DNA of 64,000 nucleotides from Ceratothoa steindachneri (taxonomy: Eukaryota; Arthropoda; Malacostraca; Isopoda; Cymothoidae). The notes beneath the pieces were generated by a model, which saw only the letters and a program-made list of their open reading frames with translations, was not told where the DNA came from and ran no database searches. The stretch spans positions 50,833,973 through 50,897,972 of the forward strand of contig OZ018330.1 in NCBI GenBank assembly GCA_963969495.1, read 5' to 3'. Positions 23,925-35,600 of this stretch are shown piece after piece (within the stretch, counting starts at the first letter, position 1; each line of letters opens with the position of its first letter). The translations under genes were made by a program, and so were the position numbers.

Positions 23925-26235
23925 ACTGTGCCCGCTTCAGGGTACAACTACTCAACCGTACCGCAGGGAGACGTGAGGAATAATCCACGTTCCCTTAAAT
24001 GCCTACTGCTTAACGCCAGGTCAATACGAAACAAGTGGGACGACCTTGTGGTCGTATTGTCCGGTAACACTCGAATTGACGTAGTTGCCACCGTAGAAAC
24101 CTGGCATCACACTGACACTTGAGATATGATTCCCGGTTGCACGATGTTCCACCGCGATAAACCCAATCGAGGTGGCGGAGTATTGTTATACGTCCTTAAC
24201 TGCTTCCCCGCGGTTAGTTGCAATGTTAAAAGTGTCTACGAGATCCTAGGAGTAGACGTAAATCTTGGCAGCTCCTCATACTGACTCATGGTGGTATACA
24301 GGCCGCAAAGGCAGCCCGGGAAGCGGACTCGAACCTGAAAAATCGCCCAAGCCTGATTATTGACGATTTTAACAGCCGTGATAGACCGTGCGATGACTCA
24401 TCGACTTCGCTGACAATTGCTTTTCGACACAGTGGGTCGAAGAGGCGATGAGAGGTGAGAACTTGTTGGACTTGGTGTGCACCACCGAGGGTGACATGGT
24501 CTCTGGACTGATCGTGGGTGAATGTCTGGGCGGTAACGATCACCGAACACTGGTGCGTCAAGCTAAACGCAACGACGAACTTCGGGTCGCGTGCCTCTGC
24601 AAAGAGAACCCCAAATTCTCCCTGCACATAAATAGGTACAAACCAGTTCGCCAGCGCATAATCCCTCTAAGAGATGAGGTTGGCGCGTTGCAAGTCAAAT
24701 TTGTCTATCGCTAACGTAACGTATTGAACGACTACTTCACCTGTGTTTAGAAGGGAAGAAGATGGTTTCACCCAGAGTCCAAGGGTGTATCTCAATGAAG
24801 GGAAGAACCTAAGCGAGATATTAGACGATGAGGAAGTGGAGGCTAGAATAAAGAACCTTAACCCGTACAAGTCTCCAGGACCAGATAGCTTTCGCCCTAG
24901 AGTCCTTCGCAAGTGAGTGGTGAGGTTGCTCCACAACTTACTGCAATCTTTAACGAATCATTAGAAACCGGGGAAATACCAGAGGACTGGAGGAGGGCGG
25001 ACGTGACTCCCATATTTAAGGCAGAGGGTGAAAAAATGGGAAACTACCGGCCTATAAGTTTGACCTCCGTTGTGGGCAAAATGTTAGAGATCATGATAGC
25101 AGAAAAAATAGTAAAGCACCTAGAAACAAACAACTTTATTCTGGATTCCCAACACAGGTTTCGCAGGAACTGATCGTGTCTCACAAATCTACCTGAATTC
25201 TTTCACGGCATTTTGGGTGAGTACGATTGTAGTCGGGCAGTGGACATCTTATCTCAAGTTGATGTGCAAAGTCCGCGCGGTTGGCCAGCTGTATTGAGAA
25301 CTGGTTGCCACGCAGGCGACAAAGTAGGAATAAACCGTGTAGCCTCGAGATGGGGCCCCCGTGAGTAGTCGGGTACCCCAGGGTTCTGTGCTTGGTCCTC
25401 TCTTGTTCATCATCTATATAAATAATATAGACGATAGGTTGCTTTGCTCGATATCCAAGTTTGCGGACGATACCAAATTAGGAGGCAGCGTGAGCTCACA
25501 CGAAGGAGTGGATAATCTACAAAGCAGCTTTCAGAGGGTAGGAGAGTGGTCCGAGACTTGGCAAATGCCATTCAACCTTGACAAGTGCAAGGTGATACAC
25601 ATTAGCTATGCTAATCTTTGAGAAGACTACCACTTGATAGGTAGAGTTCTGGAGGTGACAGACCTGAAAAAGGACTTGGGTGTGCAAATCAGTTTTCCAG
25701 GCAGTATGTCGATGTAGAAAAAAAGGCAAAGACTATTGGGTTACATAAAGAGGCAATTTCGCTTCCGTAACAAGGAGATTGTCCTCAAATTGTACAACTC
25801 TCTACTCAGACCTCAGCTGCAATACGCCGTTCAATTCACGTTCCCTGCACTGCGTAAGGACACAGATAGTCTGGAACGTGTCCAGGCTAAGGCCACCAAG
25901 CTAATTCCCTCACTTAGGCACAAAAGGTATCAGCATCAGCTTTTCTCTCTAGGGCCCCGCCGATTACGACGCCAGCTAATAGAGACAAAGATTTTAAGAG
26001 GTGTCGAAAACGTGGACTACAGAAGGATGTTCACGTTGAACACAAACCCGACCCATAACCATGGTTACAAGCTGGATTTTTCCCCCATTACAGACTAGTA
26101 TTTGCGGGAACTACTACTCATACAAGATCTGCACTACATGAAACCATCTTCCGGTCGAGGTGGTGAATAGTTCATCTGTAGAACAATTCAAATCTAGACT
26201 GAATGAGGCAATCCATGAATATGTATAGAACGTAG
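23925..26235 (+). pseudogene. CR1-C: broken CR1-like LINE ORF2
   Basis: A plus-strand ORF2 with an endonuclease and RT of the CR1 group. The endonuclease start LKCLLLNARSIRNKWDDLVV is at about 23997-24050, with TVETWH and RGGGVLLYV following and an NDHRTLV motif near 24536. RT blocks are LNPYKSPGPDSFRPRVL (24860-24910), an IPEDWRRADVTPIFK block (24975-25020), SSRVPQGSVLGPLLFIIYIN (25363-25425), the active site KFADDTKLGG (25455-25490) and GYIKRQFRFRNKEIVLKLYN (25740-25800). Stops and frameshifts lie at 24121, between the endonuclease and RT, and near 25175 and 25620. The ORF ends near 26225. It is followed by a 3' region that also occurs at 27905-28170. Confidence 0.85.
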
Positions 26236-26470
26236 ATTATAGAAACAAGAAAAATAGGTTTCAGCTATACTATAAAAATTTCCTGATTGTGATCCTTTTT
26301 CACATCACAATCAGCCGTCTTTTCCGCTTTCTGTGCCCTCAAAAACGGGTGTGAGGGAAGAGGCTTCGCCTGTGCTATGCTTTCTCTTATGCTATAGGTT
26401 AGGGCCTTCCGAAAAGTGTATCTACACGGTATGGAGAGCAATGTCCTTTGAAGTACAACTTTTCCTTGTG

Positions 26471-26590
26471 ACTCAATCGTACAAGTCTCCGGGATGCTGT
26501 CTCAATCGTACAAGTGTCCGGGATGCTGTCTCAATTATACAAATCTCTGGCATGTTGTCTCAATCGAGCAAGTCTTTGACATGTTGTGTA
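26471..26590 (+). repeat. Minisatellite array 2
   Basis: Four units of the GTCTCAATCGTACAAGTCTC-type 29-mer follow the CR1-C 3' region. They are the same family as arrays 1 and 3. Confidence 0.9.
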
Positions 26591-26599
26591 GCCTCGAGA

Positions 26600-27830
26600 T
26601 GGACCCAGTGTTCCGTGCTCGGTCCTCATTTGCATCCGTGAGGCTGCAAATTTTATTGACAAGTCGTCCACATATAAGGTGATGATCACTCCCTTTGGGA
26701 GCCCATCCACTAATGTCATTGATTACAACAGCAAATAGAGTTGATAGGGGGAGGAGAGGACTCGTCCGGTCCGAACCCAGATAATCCTATTGGTCATGAA
26801 GGCCTTTAAGAAACACAGCAATCTCCCCTTTAGACCAACTCTGTGGAGTATTTGGAGAATGCCGTGTCATAAGCTTTCTTCAGGTCAAAGAAAACTGGAA
26901 TGTGATGCTGCTGCGATCTAAACGCTCTGCAGATTGACGATTCCAGTGTCAGGAGAGCGTCTGACGTGGAACGAAGCTTGCGAAAACCGAACTGGTAGTT
27001 TGCAAAGAACTTTCCGTGTTCGAGGGTCCACATCAGTCAGACATTGACCATCTTCTCGAGTAGCTTGCACATGCACGGCGTGAGTGAGATTGGAGGGAAG
27101 TTTGTAGGCTGCGAGTGATCTTTTCCTGACTTCAGGATCGGAATCACCACCGCTAGGCTCCAGCTGCTCGGGAAGGCTTCCTCCGTCCAGATTCGGTTGT
27201 AGAGGCCTAGCAGAAAGGACATCCCCTCTTGCGGAAGATGTCGAAGCATTGCATAAGGGATGTCGTCGTGCCCCGGGAGCTGTCTTTACAGATTTTCAAG
27301 GCCTCTCTTAATTCACGTATAGTGAAGAGAACATTGTATGACTCTCCACCTCTGGATGAGAAGTCAATGTCCTTCCGTTACTCTCAGAGTCGTTGTATAG
27401 CCGAAGGGGAAGTAGTGTCGCACTGGGCTACCGAAGGGAAAAAAAGTGCCAAAGGCTTCCACCACATCGGCAGGTGCAGCCATGGTGTTCCCATTCAGCG
27501 ACAGAATGGGACATAATGGGGGAATGTACTTCCCCTTCATTTAACGAACTCATTGCCATATCTTTGACAATGGCGTGGACGGCGAGATGGGGCTCACACA
27601 GGATTGCCAGGAGGACTCGATCGTCCAGCGATAGTGAGCCATAGCTCTGTGGAAGGCAATTTTACGGGCTTGCGAGTTAGGCTGAGATATGAAGCTCCTC
27701 TCAGTCAGCCGCACAGTCCTGGTTCCACCAGGAAACCGGACGTCGTGAGAAACTCCCAGATATGTGGGGAATGTTCACTGATGCGGCAAAGTGGAGGCGG
27801 GATGTGATGTATTCCACAGCTACACCGACA
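26600..27830 (-). pseudogene. LINE-Z-type reverse transcriptase remnant
   Basis: Minus-strand RT in several frames. LRKALKICKDSSRGTTTSLM lies near 27320-27260, then LYNRIWTEEAFPSSWSLAVV and IPILKSGKDHSQPTNF with PPISLTPCMCKLLEKM (27215-27050), and FANYQFGFRKLRSTSDALL with FFDLKKAYDTAF (27010-26860, carrying the first catalytic Asp). A degraded active-site stretch reading TLYVDDLSIKFAAS is at 26690-26650, where YVDD replaces YADD. An in-frame stop and a deletion precede the active site. The RT type matches I/Jockey elements and not CR1. Confidence 0.75.
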
Positions 27831-27904
27831 GTACCAAAGTTTTCTGCACGGATCTCAAAGTTGCAGGACTCCATAAACTTCAGCCAATCTGCAAGGGGAA
27901 GAGA

Positions 27905-28170
27905 CCACTTAGACTGGATGATTTAATCCATGAATATCTATAGAACGTAGTGTCAAGTAGATTATGAGTAGGTTAAATAGGTTTCAGCTATTCTATTAAA
28001 ATTTCCTGATTGTATCCTTTTTCACATCACAATCAGGTATATTTTCCGCTGAGCCTTCACCTGTGCTATGCTTTTTCTCATGCTACATGTTAGGGCTTCC
28101 CTAAAATAGTACCTACTCGGTATGGTTAGCAATGTCCTTTGAGGTACTACTATTCCTTGTGACTCCTTAT
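27905..28170 (+). mobile_element. CR1-C 3' end, 5'-truncated copy
   Basis: The sequence repeats 26195-26465, including AATCCATGAATAT, AATAGGTTTCAGCTAT and TTTCCTGATTGT. It starts within the last ORF2 codons and leads directly into minisatellite array 3, as the first copy leads into array 2. Confidence 0.8.
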
Positions 28171-28835
28171 AATGTCTCCATCATATTGTCTCAACCGTGC
28201 AAGTCTCCGGGATGTTGTATCAATCGTACAAGTCTCCGTCAGGTTGTCTCAATTGTGCAAATATCCATCATGTCTCAATCATGCAAGTCTCTGGCATGTT
28301 GTCTCAATCATGCAAGTCCCCATCATGTCTAAATAGTGCAAATCTCCGAGATGCTGTCTCAATCGTGCAAGTCTCTGGGATGTCTCTGTGATGTTGTCGC
28401 AATCGTGTAAGTCTTAATCGTAGAAGTCAACATCATATTGTCTCACTCATGCAAGTCTTCAGGATGTTGTCTCAATGGTGCAAGTTTCCATCAGGTTGTC
28501 TCAATCATACAACTCTCCATCATGTCTCAAGTGTGCAAGTCTGTCATGTTGTCTCAATCATGCAAGTTTCTGTCATGTCTAAATCGTGCAAGTCTGTCAT
28601 GTTGTCAAGTGTAAGTATCCATCAGGTTGTCTTAATCGTGGAAGTCAACAGCATGTTGTCTCACTCATACAAGTCTCCACGATGTTGTCTCAATCACGCA
28701 AGTTTCTGTCAGGTTGTTCCATCATACAACTCTCCGTCATGCTGTCTCCATCGTGCAAGTCTGTTATGTTGTCTCAATTGTGCAAGTCTGTCATGTTGTC
28801 TCAATCATGCAAGTCTCTAGCATGTTGTAATTGTT
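28171..28835 (+). repeat. Minisatellite array 3 (about 25 units)
   Basis: The longest array of the 26/29-bp minisatellite, with units such as GTCTCAATCATGCAAGTCTC. Units vary in a few positions and in the optional TTG, so higher-order patterns may exist. Confidence 0.9.
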
Positions 28836-29240
28836 GTATCTGAATTCCTGTTAGCAGCAGGAGCAGATGGCCATATCGATCTGGCTGGTATGGCCTTTGG
28901 ATTGTGACTGCATTGGAGGCTTGCCATGGTGATGAGTTTGTGATATGGGATTGATGTCTGCTGTAATGGCGTTGATATGCTTTGGACCCGCAGATTGGAT
29001 GACTTGCTGTGTTATGTAAGTGACGTGGGTTGGATTTAGAGGGGGCATTGGAATAAAATATAGCATGGTAGATTAGGAGGTGGGTCCTGGGGAGATTAAA
29101 TGCTGCATACTGAGCGAGTCTTACGCATGTATCAAGGCTCTCTTTCACTCCTACCCCTCTGTGATAGGGCAGAGGATTTATCATTCATATATGGACTGCA
29201 ATCAAATCAACATAAAAAAATCTTGTAAATATATTTCAGC
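28836..29240. other. No recognised gene
   Basis: The sequence is G-rich on the plus strand and carries a 127-codon minus-strand ORF (29184-28801) with no recognisable domain. The ORF overlaps the minisatellite, which argues against it being real. Confidence 0.4.
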
Positions 29241-29245
29241 AATAA

Positions 29246-29251
29246 TTTATT
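29246..29251 (-). terminator. Candidate MZT1 polyadenylation signal
   Basis: AATAAA on the minus strand about 255 bases after the MZT1 stop codon. Another AATAAA abuts the stop (29505-29500) and is probably too close to be used. Confidence 0.45.
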
Positions 29252-29505
29252 AAAGAATATATTTTTTTTAACATTTTTGGAACCATAGAAATACAGTTCA
29301 ATGGGTAAAAATATTATTTGCTATGATCCCTGTCTGTTCTGCAAAATGTTCAAGGGAAATTAAATGTATTTGTTAAACATTTGGCAATTTTTTAGGCCTA
29401 TTATCCATCGCTTATTTTTTCTTTAGACACTGGTCAGAATACTTAGTAGGTGAAACAACAAAGATAACAAAATCATGCATTTCAATAATGAACCTTTTTT
29501 TTATT

Positions 29506-29645
29506 TCAACTCTCTGCTGCTGACTTTGAACTAATTTCTTCACGTTTTACCCTCTGCAATTCCGTCACAACTTTAGCAAGGGCCTCTGGATTTACACCAT
29601 TCTCACATAGTCGAACACAGAGTGCTAAAGTTGTTTCATCAAGTC
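29506..29645 (-). other. MZT1: MZT1 coding exon 2 (terminal)
   Basis: The acceptor CTTTCTAG ends at 29646 and the exon starts GACTTGATG. It encodes the conserved [18 protein letters not shown] helix region, then a charged tail ending SAAES and TGA at 29508-29506. Confidence 0.9.
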
Positions 29646-32600
29646 CTAGAAAGGTATAAAAAGCCCTCTTTACTAGAATTGAACAATGACTATTCTCTTA
29701 ATAGTAGCACAGTCTACCTCAAAGTATAAAAAATGACCCCCCCAAAATTTATAGGACATGGCATACTACTAAATATGACTACCTCTGGGTGAGGGTTTTT
29801 TTTTTTTTCTCTCTTGTGCAATTAGCAAATTATATGGTATCTGAAGATATTTAGCATTTTCAAGCACATTTTTAATGAATATAACGCTTCCATAAACAAA
29901 AAAGATCTACAATGTATATTTTCATATTTTCCCATAAGTTCCCAAGTTTCCCCTATTTTTCATAAGTTACCCAATATTGTAATAGATATATTTTACTGAA
30001 CCTTTGTCTAGATTTCAAAGATAGAGCCAATGCCATCTGCTTCACCATTTATGAGTACTGCAAACATGCACTTCTAGTATCATTTATGAACACTTCCTTC
30101 TTCTTAATAGGCAGAGCAGATGGCAGTGGGATATGAAAGACATGACAGTTTCAGAGAAGTTGGGACAGACTTTTCCCTGGTGTCATCTGATGTTTGGGAA
30201 GAAATACTGGCATGAGATTGAGAGGTTAAAGCAATCAGTTAAAATATTAAAAAAATAACTCCATCTGACAACAATCAGGTTAAATTCAGGTTAAGTGTAA
30301 ATATTGAAGAGGGAAGACTGGATTCAGTTTTTTGTCTGGAAAATCAGGTTCTATCATCGGAAGTTGAGGAAACATATCATATTAAACTTGGAGGTTAACA
30401 ACTGGAGAGGATCTTGATTTGAATTGTTAAGTTTGCTAGTTGAATATGAGATGGGGCTAGAGAATACCCATACTTCCTTGAAGTGTGTTGTAAGACGCAA
30501 ATAAACCCAGAAGCGGGCAACTGTTCTGGAGGGCCCCTTTCCAGAAATGTCTCCCCTTACATTTTGGTAATGGGTCAGGTCGTTGCAAACCTAGTAAAGT
30601 CATCATCAATGTGAATTGAATGTGTTTATAGAAAGTAAGGATTAAGTTATGAAAATAGGGAAATAATAGATGCCACTGTTCAATTGTGAACCAGATCTCC
30701 CCTGACCGGATAATGAAATAAAAAAAATAAATCAAAGTGACAACTGCTGGTAAGCCCAATGTTACCAGGAACCATCTTTGTTGGATAGGAAAGGTTCAGG
30801 AAGAGTAGTAGTAGTCTTTTGCCATTAACCAGAGAGAAGAGAATACTTCATAGCCCAATGTATGGTCACCCATTCGGCAGGCTATGGGATGGAAGAATGT
30901 GTGTGTGAAGATGGGGGAGGAAGATGTATATGTAAATGGAGCTGCCTGTGCTCAAGCATGATGCTCATCGTATTTGTTTTTGCTGGGATTGAACCTGGTA
31001 CCTCGGTATAGAAGTCAAACGCCTCATCCACTAGGATAATGAGAGCAACTCGACATGAACGTGGACAGAATGAAGATATATAGGGATTCAGTAAATGGAG
31101 TATAATTAGAGTGAATTGTGGTAATAAGGTTAAAAAGGACTGACTATGGTATTATGGATAAATGATTTTTATATGGATGTGTGAGCTCAAGAATTATGTG
31201 GGTGAGTTGAGTATGGGTGAAACTTTGTATGGTGCAAATATATGGAACATATAATGATAGGAGTGACAGTGAGAATGAGAGGTTCCGGAATGGCTTGGGA
31301 TGAATGGAGGATGGAACTGGGAATGGATACCAGTTCATGGTTGTAAGGGATATGAAAAGTGAAATAGGTAGAAAGGTTAGGGAGGAAAAAAACAAGAGCT
31401 TTTAGTACACTAAGCAAGGAAGAGAATGAACACTTTTTTCGGCAGCACTTTCTTAGCAAAAATGTGCATTAGTACACATGAGTTGAACAAAGACAAGAGG
31501 ATTGATTTTCTTCTGGTAAAAAAGAAAATACTGAGGGATGTGTTTGAAGTGAAAGCTGTGAAAGGTATGAGTATGGGCCTATCTGACTACATGATTCTGC
31601 TGTGTAAGAGTATTATGATTATTTGTAGATGAAATGTAAGGGAGTAACAATCAGAAATATAATGCTTGAGAACAAGATAGGAAATGCACTACTACCATGT
31701 TGCACCATCCATCCTTTGTTCATGGATGCGATCATCCCCAACTAGATAATGAAATTCACATATAGATCAGAATAACAAATGTTGATTCTCACATGTGGCT
31801 CAGAATGTTGTGTTTAATAACACTAACCAGAGATTATGGAACTCTTTGTGATCCTAGGGGAAAGCGGCCCTTTCGGCCTCATGGGTTTATGATTAAGAGT
31901 TCCTCATTGGCAGGGGGTCCAGGATGGAGGTGGGAGCATATATTGTGCTGTAAAGACAAAAGGAAATGATAGAGTAGTATTGTGAGTAGGAGCTACCTAG
32001 CCCCAGGGTAGACCCAGCACATCCACCCAATAGGCAGAAAGTCCCTTGCATATGCTATAGTTTTATGTCAGTACTTGCTAGGATTTAACCAATCATGCCT
32101 CGACATCAGAAATCCATTGCCTTATCCAATAGGCTATTCAGAGTTCATGAAATCAATGTGAATCTGGGATAAAATGTAATATGGAACAAGTTTAATGAAA
32201 TGCTAATGGGTAAAACTAGAAAGATAAAGTGCGGGACTGAATGGTAAAATAGTTATACGAAGCATGTAATGGAGAGGAAGTATATATGAGGCCTATTTGT
32301 GGATACTTCATAGGGCAGATAAGTGATCTGTATGAATGCAAGGAAGCAGCGGGAGGGAGCAGAAGTCATCTGGTCATAGGGAGAAATACAACAATGATAA
32401 GAATGAGAGGATATTTCTGAGTAATAAAGAGATTGAAAGTAGATGGTGTACTTAGATGAAATGTATAATAGGGGTATGTATGCATAGGGGGTTTTTTAGT
32501 GCCTATCTGGCAAATGCCACCAAGAGTGTGGGAGCAAGCAAATGTGAATGTGATTGGCTTCAAACACAAATAAGCATGTAAGAAGTGAAAGTTCTGAAAA

Positions 32601-35600
32601 ATGAAAAAAAAGCTGGAGTGGGTGAGATAGTAGTTGAAATGCTAAAGAATGGTTGTTATAAAAGTGTAATGGAATGGATCTCCGGTTTGTGTTGTAAGAC
32701 TTTAGTGGAACAGTGCCAGAGAACCGCAGAATGTTGTGATACTACCAGCTATATATGGGTAAAGATAAGAAAGGTAAATGCTTGAATTATAGGAGCATAA
32801 GTCTGTTAGAGTGAAAGATGGCATGAATGTTTTTGACCCAAATAGGCTGAGAGGCAAGGGTAGGCAGGCATCATTGCTGTGGTTGTTTAATATCGTAATA
32901 AATGTTAAGCGAATGAAAGTTTTTGGGGGTAATGGGGTGTATTAACAATTTGCAGTAGTTTTTGAGACCTTCATATATAAGGGGTCTACAAAGCATTTGC
33001 AGAAAATGAATACCTACTATAATAAGAATGGCCCACTCCGCTTTTTTAACAAAGTCAACTTTGCTGGAATTTCATTAGCTGATTATCTCTCTCCCACCCT
33101 TACATTCAGGAGCAAGCCATGACTTTTTTTTGTTTCTAAACAGTAAAAAAAAAAACCCCCAAACATGGAGGCACTCATTTTTCTTCTGTTATGATGTACT
33201 TTATGTTTAATTCTCAGACTCTAAGAGTTTTATAGAAATGGTTTAAATGGATTGCGTTGTGCGTTTTGCCCTCAATGGAACTTATATCGGAAAAATAAAT
33301 TTATACTTATTTTAATATTATTCCATTTTTCTACAAACTGTTTGAAGGGTCCTCTACAGTCAAATATTGGATCTGGACCACAAGTAGAACAATTTGTGCA
33401 AATTTACTGGCCTCAGGCTGAAACTAGCTACTAACCATGCCTAATGTGCCTCAACTTCAATCAAATGGATGGTGATGTTTCTAGTCAGCGAGGTTTAATA
33501 CTTAGTAGATGAGTAAGGAATGAATGGGTGAAATATATGTTATGAAGAAATATGTTAATGAGGTATTAAGAATACTTTTAAGTACAGTGGTACCTTGTGA
33601 TTCAAACCATTCCCAATGTGAACACATTTAGCGAACAAATTTTGTCCCCCAATTCAAACACAAACAAATGGTTGCAGAAGAAGCCACTCAGTTAGTCACA
33701 CCTACACTCTCGTGCTGTGAACACCACTCTTTGTAGTTCTTGATATTTCCTTGAAATTAGCCCTCATTATGGCTCCCAAGAAAGTGAAAAGTGACTGCAA
33801 GCGATGGTAGGAAGCTTAAGCATTATTAGTGTGGAACTGAAGAAGGAAATAATACAAAAACTAAAGGAGTGTTTGGTAAATCAAATAAAAGGCCTGAAAT
33901 TTTAGAAAAAGTTGAACAATTACTGTTAGTTTGGATAAATGAAATGCAACTAAAAGGAGACAGTGTTAGTAAGGCCATAATATATGTAAAGGCTAAGCAG
34001 TTGCACAGTGATTTAAGGGGAGCGCTTGCGGCTTGCTCTTGTGCGTGTCAAATTTTTTAAGAGTTGGATATTCTATTTATTATAACTTTATCAAGGACTA
34101 TCTAGTTTAATTTTTAAAGTATATGACACTCCCCCACTGCCAATTCTAAATTGAGGGGAGAGGGAAAACCTCAAATTTTCAGGCATTTCATGAATATAAT
34201 AAGTACCCTATATATGAACTGATCTTTGTGAAATAAACACTGTAGGTAAACTTAAACATTCGTTTACATCATTATGATGAGTTTTTTCAAAAATGTGATT
34301 AAAGTTTTCTTTAAGAAAGAGTTAACTTCGACTAGTCAAAAATTTTCTCAAATTCGACAAATTTGGCTACCCCCACCCAAATAATTGATTTTTTACAAGT
34401 AAATTTGAAAATAACTCATCATAACACTGCAGAATTTTTTTAATTATATTTTAACCTTTATTTAGTAAATTGTTANNNNNNNNNNNNNNNNNNNNNNNNN
34501 NNNNNNNNNNNNNNNNNNNNNNNNNNNNNNNNNNNNNNNNNNNNNNNNNNNNNNNNNNNNNNNNNNNNNNNNNNNNNNNNNNNNNNNNNNNNNNNNNNNN
34601 NNNNNNNNNNNNNNNNNNNNNNNNNNNNNNNNNNNNNNNNNNNNNNNNNNNNNNNNNNNNNNNNNNNNNNNNNNNGATTTTGACTGTCACTGAGTCTATA
34701 TATACAAGTGTTACCAGTTAGGGATTTATTTGATTTTTAAAATAAATGATAAATTAAAATTAAAAAAAGAAGCATTTAATTACACCACAAAAAATGTTTG
34801 TAGACACAAATTTCAGCTGTGTGTGTAATGGAGTCAGCGCGTTGATGAAAATGAGAAAATATATTGGGTAACATAATAAAAACACAAACAAGTTAATAAA
34901 TAATTGGCAACCACTTATGAGAGTTTAACTACCTATAGAGGAAACATTTCTGCTTCAGAAAATGTGTATAGCTGAAAACACTGAAATTTTAAACTTTTTG
35001 TGAAAACTGACTGAAACGGTCCCCTTAATAGCTAAAACACCCAGTTCAAGTAATGCTAAGACTTAAGAATTCACAGCAAGAAGAGGTTGGTTCGAGAAGT
35101 TTCACAAATGAAGTGGTATTCATAGTACTATAAGGCATGGTGAGGCTACCAGTTCCAACAAAGAAGATGCTGATAAGTTTGAGGGTGAATTTGCTGCTTA
35201 TTGAAAAAAGAAGGTTTCATCCCACAGCAAGTTTTTAACTGTGATGAGACTGGATTGTTCTGGAAAAAAATGCCAAAAAGAACTTACATCACTCAAGAGG
35301 AGAAGGCACTCCCTGGACAAAGCCAATGAAGGACAGGTTTACTCTTTTATTGTGTGCTAATACGAGTGGTGGCTGTAGAATAAAACCACTTCTTGTCTAA
35401 CATTCAGAAAATCCACGAGTCTTCAAGAGGAAGGACCACTTCAATATCCTCCACTGCATAAGCCTCATTGACAAGGCATGGAATGAGGTATCTTCCCATA
35501 CACACTGCAGTCAGCTTGGAAGAAACTTTGGCCAAGTTGTGTGTCTGAAAGAGATTTTGATGGCTTTGGGGAGGCACCAGCAGAGACAGTAGTGGATGAG

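Noticed and set aside
28170..28835. CRISPR-like array
   Set aside because: Units are contiguous with no unique spacers, and the DNA is eukaryotic.
28132..28843. Ser/Cys/Val-rich ORFs with internal repeats
   Set aside because: They follow the 26/29-bp minisatellite in several frames and shift with unit length, so no protein is implied.
30980..31052. True tRNA gene
   Set aside because: A and B boxes are present, but stem pairing looks poor and the flanks are SINE-like. The same holds for 22891-22967.
33252..33434. 60-codon plus-strand ORF ending [16 protein letters not shown] as a terminal exon
   Set aside because: The AG before it lacks a pyrimidine tract, no upstream exon was found, and I do not recognise the peptide.
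34451..34721. ORFs spanning the run of N
   Set aside because: The sequence is unknown, so the ORFs are artefacts.
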